DNA of 38,801 bases from Fomitopsis serialis. Lineage: Eukaryota; Basidiomycota; Agaricomycetes; Polyporales; Fomitopsidaceae. Of this stretch, positions 25,515 through 35,779 are shown piece by piece (within the stretch, counting starts at the first letter, position 1; each line of letters opens with the position of its first letter). The DNA is taken from NCBI RefSeq assembly GCF_022376445.1, contig NW_025955328.1, forward strand, positions 1 through 38,801, given 5' to 3'. Position numbers and translations under genes: made by a program. The notes under the pieces are model-generated. The model was not told the origin of the DNA, searched no databases, and worked only from the letters and a program-made list of their open reading frames with translations.

Positions 25515-27414
25515 TAGTGCATAGCGTGGGTGTACCCATGGGTGTCTGAGGGCATACACATACCCATACCCACATGGGTTGCATACCCATGCCATGGGTA
25601 TGGGTTTTGCATGGGTATCATGGGTACCCTTGGGTATGGGTACTATCATGGGTAGATCTATGTGCAGTTCATGGTACTCATAATTTTGCATGATATGGGA
25701 TGTGTTTGTTGGTATCATGCTGGCCAGGTGAGTTTCACTGATTGCATGGTCAATCACAACATTGTTGAAGCTTCCACTTTTGCAAGCCAGGACACATTGA
25801 TTAGATGGGAGTCACTTACATGAGGGCAGTTACTGTACCTATATTTCCAACATATATGGATATTCAGGTGGGACAACCACAACATTTGGGGAATAGCAAG
25901 GCTGTATACACAAATAAGTCTTACACATCACAACACAAAATGTATAGTGATACCATGGGCAGAACCCTCTAAAGCCCATCATATTGGATCACCCAAATGT
26001 AGTGGGATTACAATGGGTCAACATTGAGCAGAACAAATGTATCTCAGGGTATACAAAAATTGAACTGAAACACAGACAAGATGTTGCATTGTGTCATGAA
26101 TATGATAATGTCTGTCAGACTAGCCCCTGAGAAGAGGATCATATTAAAACTATTTGAATTTATTTCTTGATCATCATCACTGAATCCTGTCTTATGTCAC
26201 AGGCTTCCACTAATATATGATAAGTGGGGCCAGGGGATGAATGTGACCAGCCCATTATGCAATTACTTTCATTCAAGCCTAGTTAATACATTGCCAGGTG
26301 ATAAGTGACACAATAAGGAGCATGATGTCTTATAGAAAGCATGATCGTAGACCTACTGTATTCAATGGCCTGCCACCTGCATGTAACTGTGGCCACTGGT
26401 CACTCTGCTGAAATCCTGGATTTAGAAAATTAACTAACAAGGCATCTATGCTAAATGTAGTGCTGGAACTGCAGGTCTAGGCTCACCTCAAGGGGTCCAT
26501 GACACAGTATTCATACTGATTTTTCAAAATTCTAGAGTGGCCCTGTAACATGTACCTAGCAAGGAATTAAGTATACAGTATTACTGGCTGTCCAGCATGG
26601 ACAATTGCATGGTAAGATTCAGTATGATAATATTTTGTGCCAGTATAGTATCTCAGCTGCACTGGGCTACCAAGCACATGGCACTGCATTGAATTGAGCA
26701 TAATGGTACATACACTGTAATGCACTTGTTGTTGTCAATAGGACAACCTCAGTAGTCTGTGTATCATTGGTTGGAGCATAACAATAAATGACAAAATCTG
26801 TCTTCTGGTTACTTATAAGAAGACAGGATGTGGCATAGGCAGGTCTTGCACAAAGTTGGTTCCAGTCACTCAGGGTATTGCTTGGGTCAGGAGAGCTAGA
26901 TAGGTAGATGAGATGAACAAGGAGAGAGTTAGGTTAGAAAGAACAGTGCATTGGTCTAACTACAATGTACAGAGTACTGTAGTTGTTAGTTGTGGGTCAA
27001 GATAGATGGTTTGTTGAGCAAAAGTGTGTCGTCCATGAGCAAGTTGACACTCCTTATATTCCTGCAGGTTGGCCTTGCTGAATCATCCTCATAATCATAA
27101 GTTGAACATTATTGAATGTTTGAAAATGGACTCAAATATATAATGCAATTCTAGCAAGTACCAACTGTATCTTGAAGGCTGACATTACAGAAAGGGAACA
27201 CTTGTCAACTTTCCCATACTGCTATTGCAAAGTACTTTGAAGCAAGCTTCAGGATCACCATATAGCTGTTGAACTGTGAGAGAAACATAGCACAGACTAT
27301 CTAATCAACAGTTGCCAAATTTTACCACTGAATTATTACCACAGAAGTCCATGGGTTGCATGGGTACATGGGTCAGATTTTGGCTACCCATACCCATACC
27401 CATGCAATGCACTA
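25515..27414 (-). mobile_element. Non-autonomous hAT element (about 1.9 kb)
   Basis: The left end, TAGTGCATAGCGTGGGTGTACC, resembles the right end of the intact hAT (TAGTGTATGGCGTGGGTATACC as complement). The right end, read inward, starts TAGTGCATTGCATGGG, identical over 16 bases with the left end of the intact hAT. It is therefore the same family in opposite orientation. Subterminal ATGGGTA clusters lie at 25525-25660 and 27349-27404. The interior (25660-27349) has no transposase exon and is CpG-poor, so it is unrelated DNA or long decayed. Movement would need a transposase supplied by an element such as 12163-15969. Confidence 0.85.
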
Positions 27415-27422
27415 GTGTCTAG

Positions 27423-28299
27423 TGACATTGTTAACTGCATACTCTAAATCACCAAGCCACATATATACTGGATACCTCAGTATCACACTGTCTGAATCCT
27501 CAAACATCAAACATTGTGCTCTCACCTCAGGCAAATCACTCCAAGATATCACAGCTCAGTACCCAATGTGGTACTGTATCTTGAAAGCTGTCTGGCAGCC
27601 TTGTGGCACCTGTAATTTAGATGATGTTGACTTCATATGACCTGAAAGTACTTCAGGATGGCTGCACTGAGGCCTTCCAATTTATTGGGAATTCACACAA
27701 TTTTTCTGGGCCCAAAACAGTAGGTTTTGTCCTCGGAATGAATATTCTGCGCATTTTTGACCGCTTTTTCGAAGTCACATGATCAATGATGTGCGATCGC
27801 AGCACTGCAGCGATAAAACACCGCTGTGAGTGCTGCGACCCCACGTCATGGATCATGTGACTGGCTAGACACAGTGGCCATTGTGCCTTTTTTGGTGCAA
27901 TAGAGATATGTATACATACTCAGTGATCTGTCACTGATGTTATCCAGGAAAATACACATTCCAGGCAAGTTGTGGGAGTGCTTTTGCACAAGAAGCATCA
28001 CAAAAGCTCACATTGCCCTAAATGGTGAGTAACCTTCCCAATCCAGTAATTCTCACTGAAGTGAATGTCTGGTGGTTCATAAATTGCAGATAAATCAGAA
28101 GATATTCATAGAGTACTATGGCATGTTGATGAGGTCTGTGATGTTTACAGCATGTTACCATATATGGAAGGTAAGCTATAATACCATGTACAAGCATCAA
28201 ATTAGCTGTACTTGCCCATTTTGAGCTCTGTTGTGGCCCCATAAAGCATTTTCATGATGTCTGACACACATGGCTATACTGTATAGATCATGTGCTCCA
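27423..28299. other. Intergenic DNA with a CpG-retaining hairpin, no gene recognised
   Basis: Short frames only. The stretch around 27715-27760 (CAGTAGGTTTTGTCCTCGGAATG, then AATATTCTGCGCAT) resembles about 25045-25085, a further old repeat. The notable part is the 90-bp hairpin listed separately. Confidence 0.5.
27773..27862. repeat. 90-bp imperfect palindrome retaining CpG
   Basis: The outer arms AGTCACATGATC (27773-27784) and GATCATGTGACT (27851-27862) are perfect inverted copies. The inner arms also pair (TCGCAGCACT with AGTGCTGCGA) around a short AT-rich loop. It has several CpG in a region nearly free of CpG. It may be a small MITE or a functional palindrome. No target duplication was identified. 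Confidence 0.65.
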
Positions 28300-28828
28300 T
28301 ATCTAGGGTGAAAATGAGCAGTTCAAATTCTGCAAAGTCACTTGTGTTTTTTGCATTTTGCATTTTCTGGCCTAACCAGCCACTATTGGGGCCCAACAAA
28401 ATTACTGTAGACTCTATGAAACAAGGGCTACAAGTTGACTATATACTTGCCATATCTATTTGTGAGTGCTTACTGTTGCAAAAAGTGATTGATTATATTG
28501 GAGCACAGTGCTGCTGGTTAGGTCACATGCCATGTTTGTCACTTTCCATATTGGGCTCCAAGCTAGATGTTACAGTAGGCCCCAAGTCCATGGGGAATTG
28601 TCAGCTTTGAGCCCCAGATAGTCTGAGATCAGTAACACTTACTATGCTATCATTAGCTGAGTTTCAAGTTTCAGACTCCCAGACAACGCGGCTTGCACCA
28701 ACACACCCAAACAAATGCAGTGCAGTCACATACATTGTGTGAAAAACCTGCCACATTGGGCTCCATGCTAAGTGTTACATTCCCTCCAGTCATAAGAATG
28801 ATTCCTTTGTACCTCAGGGATCATAATC
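28300..28828. repeat. Diverged relative of the inverted-repeat element
   Basis: The part at 28310-28440 resembles the centre of copy A (AAATTCTGCA-AG--CACTTGTG, GCATTTTCTGG, CCAGCCACT, AAGGGCTA). The part at 28660-28730 resembles an arm (CAGACTCCCAG-CAAC, ACAAATGCAGTG). The end at 28785-28828 carries AAGAATGATTCCTTTGTACC and CAGGGATCAT. It is much older than copies A and B. Confidence 0.7.
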
Positions 28829-30200
28829 TCTACAAGCTGAAACATGTAGGTTACCAAATGTGAGCTGCAGGATGTTATGGTCTTCCTTCAGAAAGTTTTG
28901 CAGAACAGTGTTGCAGTTGGCAGAGTTGTCTCAGACATTGCCACCAGCAGAGTTGCCATCATCACCATTGTCATTGTTGCAGTTGTTGGTGTCATGGTCA
29001 GTCAGCATGGATGATATTCCAGAGATTTGCCAAGGCAGAATCCTTGAGGGGTTTAAATGTGAGGTCCTCTGGGGTGTGTGCATTGGTGTCTTGAACAAAT
29101 GCTCCATGTCTATTGTCACTGCATCAAAGAAAGAGGAATGTGATTTGCAGTGACAGAAGGAAGAATGTGGATGCTGCAGTTTCACTCTGTCCATTATGCA
29201 GGAACCAAGCGACGTGCAACAGCATGTCCTCATAAGTTACCAGCCAACCATAGTATTCTTGCTTGTACATGTTGAGGGGGGACTTTAGCTGATATATGAA
29301 ATAGAAAGGGAGTGATTGTGTTGTATTAGATGGTTTGAGGTTTGAAGTTACCATACTGGGGACATTTGTACTCGAATTGGAGGATGGCTGGACAAACTTG
29401 TCCCCAAACCATCCCTGATGTGGTACCAAAGTCACAATGAGTAGATTACTGCAATACTCAATGGTCTATCCAATCCTATACTTGGTATAGCTCCACATAT
29501 GGATTCAGCTTAAGTGCACTCAGTTGCTCTTTGAGTTGGACTTAGAACAAGAAAGACTCTTGAACCTAATAATTGTCTTCTGCACTCTTCACTGTTGTCA
29601 GCAATAATAGTTACAACTCTCTTAACTATTGGTAAACACTTTGTTACTAATCCGCTGTAATGAAGTAATGTCCTCTTATCTTTCTATCTGATTTATAATT
29701 GCCAAAGGCATACAGCCTTTATCAAGGGTACATAATCATAAGTAATAAGTAAATCTGTATGTACTACAGACATAGCCCCAGGTCTTAACAACCACATGAA
29801 AACTGCTCATAGCCTGGTTCACCTCACTGCTCTTGTGTTTCTGAGCAAAACCCAATTTTCCTGGTCAATGGATGGACAAACTGCTACCATGAGCAGTGTG
29901 GCAAGTGGATCACAGGCAATCCCTATCTCTAGCCTCTGCTGTGCAGCAGGGCATGCCACTTCAAAGCTTAGGGCCTCACTGGATCACCTACTTCAGTCAT
30001 GTGTGACCTTTTGTTCTCTGATTTGATGCCACCAGACAACCTGCTCACAGATAGCATGATGAATCCAATTAGCTTCCTTGACTCCCTTCAATTATACCTG
30101 GGTGGTCATGCTGTCAGTACAGCTGCATGAACCAAGAAACGTACAACACTCTGGAGAGTGTGGACACTGTGGAATGTGTGTGAATAAGGTTTCATCTGCT
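28829..30200. other. CpG-poor DNA, no gene assigned
   Basis: Minus-strand frames at 28931-29233 and 29124-29435 (about 100 codons each) look mildly protein-like (PSSNSSTNVPSMVTSN) but match nothing I know, and no consistent splice joins were found. The remaining sequence holds only short frames. Confidence 0.4.
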
Positions 30201-30233
30201 ACCCATTTCTGATGTTCCCACCCAGTGTCCAAC

Positions 30234-31330
30234 ATGGAGACAAAAGAGAAGACCCTCTTTCAAGTCAACAATCATGTGATTGTTCTTCCTTCAATGCCTA
30301 AGACTGTTGCTCAGGAGACCTTTCACACTGGAGCAGAGAATATGATCTACTGGTTTGCAACCATTGCAGGACTTCATGGCACTATGCAGAATGGGTGTTG
30401 CATCTTCTATGTGTGGCTGAGATGGATGTACATGTGGGCTGATATTGGGGATGTTATGGTGGACAGAAGGACTGACAGCCTCATGTGGTGGGTGTATTGC
30501 TATGGGCACAGCTTAGCATGCTCACGACATTGTTAGCCTTTCACACATCATGGGTGATCACAAGCTAGTATATTCAGATCACTATGATGTCCAGCAGGCT
30601 GATGTTCTTGAGAGTAGGTGCACAGAATCTATGCATGTGCCATTCTGAGCATGTGTATAGCCCACCTACTGATCATCACCCTTTCCCCCCTGCTTCCAAG
30701 CACTCAATACATGCACAAGGATGTCTGGTATTGGCATGGCATCTCCATCAAATTTGTAATCAGGCGACCTGTTTCTGTGAACACCTTGGTATGTGAGTGC
30801 TCCTCTACATAGTGTTTAGCACAGCACATATCAAATCACCTTGACAGGGGGATCAGATCTGCATCTGGGATGGGTGCAAACATCTCCATGGCTCTGCACC
30901 TGAACAGCATATCCTGTGCTGGTGTCCACAGTGTGCCCAGTGGTTCCACCTTGACTGCCTGGGTCTCATTGACAGTGAACAGGCAGCAGAGTGTGAAAAA
31001 CATCTCACCTTAATCACAATAGTGTATGGGGTTGAGGTCTCCAAGCTGATTGGCCTTCCAATCGAGAGAAACCATGCTGCCTCTGCTCCACTCTGGAGCA
31101 GCAAGGCCCTTCTTGGATTTTCTCAGGAGAGGTTTCTCTCGTCATTGAACCTGTTTTCCAAGATGAACTGGAAGAAAGAACTGTTTGCTGATGCACTCAG
31201 GCAGGGAGAAACAGACAGTGGCATCAGCAAGGACAAGGTTAAGGATGCTATGCAGGTGTGTTTTGACTAGTACATAGAAGCACCACCACCTAGTCCTTGC
31301 TGTGACTACTGCTTGTAGATGTTTCTGTGA
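30234..31330 (+). CDS. Predicted BAH-PHD chromatin reader-like protein, five exons
   Basis: Exons that keep one frame: 30234-30487, 30537-30617, 30701-30788, 30848-31255, 31319-31330 (843 nt, 280 residues). The four introns are 49-83 bp, GT..AG. Exons 1-2 look like a BAH domain: NHVIVLPSM near the start, then WLRWMYMWADIGDVM, then HKLVYSDHYDV, the typical BAH SDH(Y/F)D element. Exon 4 holds Cys pairs ending in CPQCAQWFHLDCLG, a PHD-type signature. BAH-PHD proteins read nucleosome marks in the nucleus. The start could be upstream; the last tiny exon and the second intron donor (GTGCAC) are uncertain. It lies in old repeat DNA yet has no stop in frame. It could be a captured or duplicated copy. 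Confidence 0.6.
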
Positions 31331-31379
31331 AGTAGCTTGCAATGCAACACTGTCTGTGTTGGTACTGGAAAAGAATTTG

Positions 31380-32005
31380 AACAGCTGAGGACATCCACAG
31401 ATTATCAAATTCATGTTACTGCCAAGATTTCCTAATTCATGACCTGAGGGATCTGTCACAGGCATTGTTATAAATATTTAATGGAGAGCAAGAACCTCTA
31501 TGTGAAGAATTTGATCATCAGTACCACTGTTTTTTCTGTCATAGCAGCAGGCAGTCTGCATAAGCCTTGCACCTCATATGAATAAGCTGTAGTCTCATAC
31601 AAAAGTATGGTACTTATGTTGCAAAGTGCTGCCAGAGCTTTGGGTGAGCACAATGACCACTTATATGTGACTCATTAGTACTTCACTGATTTTCTGGTGT
31701 GTTTGAGTTGTTTGTTGGAGCTTGGGCAAGCACAAGCCCATCTCAGATGTTTCCATCTGAGATCAAACCTCAATACATACATGTAGAGTATCGACACACT
31801 GCCTGTATGTACCTTAGGGAGTGAATTACTAGCTGCTATGCTTGCGCTCACACACAATGTCCAATATTATTCTCTGAGCCTACACAAAGGTGCCCTCCCA
31901 ATTGGCAATCTCACTGCGCAATGCATTGTGGGCCTAGTAAATACTGTAGAATTAATGGAATATTTGGAGTGCTTGATTACATCAGTTCAAGCAACTGGCA
32001 TATGG
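31380..32005. repeat. Dispersed repeat, copy 2 (see 24715-25325)
   Basis: Direct copy with the same landmark order. It contains an extra segment of about 150 bp around 31690-31880 that has no counterpart in copy 1, and it lacks the part found at about 25030-25185. Confidence 0.8.
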
Positions 32006-32129
32006 TGAATCATTGAACAGCATACATGTAATATATATGTACTGTGTCTCATTCTTGAAATGCTATTTTTTTGAGACATCAAGAGTTGCTCATGCTCCTT
32101 CTCATGAAGCCAGTGTTATATGGGTTACA

Positions 32130-33035
32130 ATCCCTGAGGTACGAAGGTATCATTCTTATGATGGACCACCATGAAACACCTTAGTGATTCCTCTGGAATC
32201 ACAGTTTGTTCCCACAGTGCACATGACTTGCAGCCACCCCAATAAGCAGAGATAAGTAACTGTTAGTATCTGAGTCTGAATAATCAGACTCCCAGGCAAC
32301 ACAACTTGGGCCAACAGATACAAACAAATGCAGTGGCTAAGCACTCTGTTTTGGATATGAGGCCCATGAAATGCCTTAGCAGTTCCCCCAATAAGGAAAG
32401 TGGTAAACATATCATGTGACTGCCAGCTCAGTGGCTCAATGCTGCAAGCGCTCACACACTGTAGGGCCTATATAGTCTCAGCTAGTAAAAGATCATAGTA
32501 TACATAGTATGCTCACCTGATAGCCCTTCATTCAAAGAGTATAGAAAAATTCTATTGAGTGCATACAGTGGCTGGCTAACCCAGGAAATGCAAAACAAAA
32601 AAATGCACAAGTGCCTCTGCAGATTCAAAGTGCTTGTTTATGACTCAAATATGGTTGGTGTGTACACTGTAATGTATGTGTGTGGTTTAGATACTGTGGA
32701 CTACTCAGTAGCTTCTATAATACAGGTAATAAGGACTATAATGGGTAATCTGAGCATCTTTTGCCATGTTATGGCCCTTGTATACAATGTAATGGTGACC
32801 ATTGCAGCTGAAAGCAGTCATACACTTGTCTTTGATGTGTCTATATATTTCACACATTTTCTGTATTTTCCTCAGCCCACCCAGTTTGTGTTGGATTCTT
32901 CTTTTGGGAAGGTCACATACTCCATATGGCAATTGTGCAGCCACTGGCTTTCTCTTGCACATAGACACATACAGGGTATACATACATGCATCTGTACTTA
33001 CACTATCATCTTATGGGGATGTCCACTACATGAGT
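32130..33035. mobile_element. Inverted-repeat element, copy B, lacking exactly one arm
   Basis: 32130-32425 is the 296-bp arm and 32426-33035 is the centre, the reverse complement of 21574-22183 in copy A. Similarity stops at 33035/33036, exactly where copy A enters its second arm. The two copies are almost identical over about 900 bp, so both are young relative to the other relatives in the window. The TTACA before the arm is shared with copy A. Confidence 0.88.
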
Positions 33036-33510
33036 AGTTCCTAGAGCGGTGTAGCAAGCTATATGAATAAGCTCACTGGGGCCACAGCAACCATCTTACC
33101 AGGTTATTGAGAATGCTATCTTATCTGATATCAACCTCATGCCATAGGCCACTTCAATCATATTGCCTGGGCCATCCCCAATATTCTCCAATCTTTCCGC
33201 TTTTTTCTGGGTCTAAACAAGACCATTTGGGTGCAGTAACAATTCACTCTTACATCGCTTACTAAGCGCTAAGTTAAGCGCCCGTTGCCGAAGCGGAGTC
33301 ATCGACAGACTGGAATATGACTCTGGTCACTCAAAAGAATTTCCGGAGCACTCTCATTGGCTGGAATGCTGACAAATATTCCCTTTCAAAGTAATCTTTC
33401 AGTCTCAGCTCTTCATGCCCAGTTTTTTGATGGTTTCAAGCAGCACTAACTGAGAGCCCCATTGAATGCGGAAAAATACCAAAATATTACTTCTCCGTGG
33501 GATGCCCCTT
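33036..33510. other. Intergenic, with a small CpG-containing patch
   Basis: No gene. At 33240-33325 there is a short stretch with several CpG and a palindromic core (CGCTTA-CTAAGCG and CTAAGTTAAGCGC). Its origin is unknown; it may be a fragment of a young insertion. Confidence 0.45.
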
Positions 33511-33514
33511 GGGT

Positions 33515-34215
33515 ACTGACAGGGGTGCCCAGATCAGGTGTTCTTGTTGTTTTTCACAGAGTACTGACCTTGGCAAATGGGGGATATAGGCAAATCTTGT
33601 TGTGTATATGATGCTTGTACTGTACAGTTCCACATGTATGAGAGGCTCTGTGAAGTGGAGGAAATTAAACATACAAACCTACCATATATGGTCAGTCCCC
33701 TGCCCATTTGGGAAGTTGGCCATGGATAGCCTCTGCAGTCCTGGATAAATAGCAGGAAATTCAGAGAAAAAAGTCAGATTTACTTGGAGAAGTACAGTTA
33801 ACAATCTGTTGAAAGACATCCTTCTATATGAGAAGTTTTCTCTGATCAAGGGCCAGTTCTGCATAAGTACTTGTACAACAGCACCAGCAGCAAGTCCCAA
33901 CTGAGTAGTTGTTACTGTAGTCAACCCTCCCCCAGATTCCCTTTCCTTGAATCCTAGATGCTCTCCTTACACTGAGCTCCCCTTGCAACATTTCCAAGTT
34001 ATTTGCTGTTTGTTACTACTATCAATACAAACCAGTAATACTGCTCATCAGTATTCTGGTAATATTGGTAATTAACTTGGCAATCTACCATGTAAAAAAC
34101 AGATCCATGATGTCTTTCCTCTTAACAGAGAGTCTCATATGGATATGCAATTAGCTCATGGTTGCAGACTATGATCCTCATATTGAAACAACCAAATGAA
34201 TTACCAGGCTACTTT
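33515..34215. repeat. Composite of two dispersed repeats
   Basis: 33515-33770 matches 10-260 and 33775-34215 matches 20200-20625, both in the same orientation. Here the two blocks are adjacent, which suggests that they are parts of one longer old element seen as fragments elsewhere in the window. Confidence 0.7.
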
Positions 34216-35007
34216 GCATCTCACCTGTTTTGCAAGCTAACTTCATGTACTATGCAATCTAGGAGTGGAAACTGCCCATCCCACTGCCTCTAATTGCAGA
34301 GGTGGGTGATGACTGCCATCTACCTGAGTGCCAGCTCCCCACGTTCAACCTCTGCCAGCCAATGACCATGCAGGTCTTTCCTGCCCAGCAGGGGTGCAAG
34401 ACACTGCCCACCCTGCATTATTATACACTGGCAGTATGATAGTGTATAGTGCTATGGTCTGTGTCTGATAAAGGTGTGTACAATGTATTGGAACTGCATG
34501 ATTTTGACACTATGCTGCTCATCCTTTGGGAAAGTTTTTGATTATGTGAGTACTAATAGTTCCTTGTTCTAAAATGGCTGTTAATTCATTGGTTGTAGTG
34601 TCCAGCACATCTTATGTCAGATTGCACCATGACAGTTTGCCAAGTGCAGCCACAGGAGGCAAAGCAGTTGGCATTGAGGGATAGTATTCATTGCTGCCTA
34701 GCCTCAAAGGGAATGAAGAACAAAGGGTGATTATCAAGTGGTGAATAGTATACATCAGGATCTGTCTGATATCTCTACCACTGTCTGCATAACTCACAAC
34801 AAATTCTAGGAGGCCACAACTCCTATCTCCCTGCCTCTGGTTGTTGAGGTAGCGGCAGGTAGGCTGTGGCTCTATTTCCAGCAGCCGATCACTGCCCAGG
34901 TCTTCTATGGCCTCTGCTGGTGGAGCAATCTGTCCCTAGGTACTGTCCCCAGGCATTTGATATATTCAACCTCAAATGCAAGACATAGGAATGTGTCCTG
35001 GCCTCTA
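34216..35007. other. CpG-poor DNA with a diverged internal duplication
   Basis: About 34280-34390 and about 34825-34920 resemble each other (CTGCCTCT--TTG-GAGGT; CAGCC-ATGAC/CACTGC and CAGGTCTT). No gene recognised. The solo LTR inserted directly downstream. Confidence 0.4.
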
Positions 35008-35012
35008 CTCAG
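35008..35012. repeat. Target duplication CTCAG (left) of the solo LTR
   Basis: CTCAG directly before TGTTACGC, repeated at 35448-35452 directly after GTAACA. Confidence 0.85.
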
Positions 35013-35447
35013 TGTTACGCGAAGCTGGGCGAGTGGAACACTACAAGCCACAAGCTTGACAAGGCTACTAACTTCGAGAAGAGTTCTGTATCTTAGACCT
35101 AGGAAGGACACAAGTCCCTTTGTCCTAGTCGAGTTCCGAAGCAGTAGCGGTATGAGAAAGCTAGCGTCGATTGCTAACCAGGTCAAACTGAAGAGTCCAA
35201 CCTCTACTGTACAGGTATATATACAAGTGGGCGAGTCTGAATATGAACGTATAGTAAGCATGAGTCAGGATGTGTCATCGCTGACGAAGGGAGTGATGAA
35301 CATGACAAAGAAATGAGTCAGCAAGAGTCAGCTATCACATGATAGTCCGGGTGCGGTAAAGTACATAACTGGTCCTTGTGCACGCAAGGTGGTTAAGGAT
35401 ACAAAGTAAAACAAAATGAAATGTACGTTAGATGGCGACTTGTAACA
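35013..35447. mobile_element. Solo LTR (435 bp)
   Basis: Ends TGTTAC..GTAACA (6-bp inverted), flanked by CTCAG on both sides. No internal region follows. It is unlike the LTR at 587-1155. Read on the plus strand it has a TATA-like TATATATAC near 35216. It retains CpG in CpG-poor surroundings, so it is fairly young. It probably arose by recombination between two LTRs. The 119-codon ORF inside is not taken as a gene. Confidence 0.88.
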
Positions 35448-35775
35448 CTCAGCAGGACCATGTGATTTATCTTCCCCTTCCCCTTCACCACATTCCCATC
35501 TTCAAGCTGTCATTGATCATGACCACACCACATCCTGAGCAGTTTTCATGTAGTGGTAGGAGTTTCAGAGTGATTTGCTTGATGAGCCTGAGGTCAAATT
35601 CATCCCCCACATCAAGTTCTTGTGGCTGTATGGCCTGATCATACAACAAGATGACTGTATGATAGAAGGATGCAGCATCCAAGACACAGGACACATGACA
35701 GTGAGATGTACAACAGTAAGACGGGGTGTGACAACGTGTGATGTCTTCTCACTGTCATTGAGTGTATAAGCTCAC
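35448..35775. other. Short spacer, right duplication CTCAG at 35448-35452, no gene recognised
   Basis: After the CTCAG copy, only short frames; both strands carry 60-70 codon ORFs without recognisable features. Confidence 0.5.
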
Positions 35776-35779
35776 TGGC

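Noticed and set aside
34957..35316. 119-codon plus-strand ORF and 118-codon minus-strand ORF at the solo LTR
   Set aside because: They lie largely inside an LTR bounded by a target duplication; no coding evidence.
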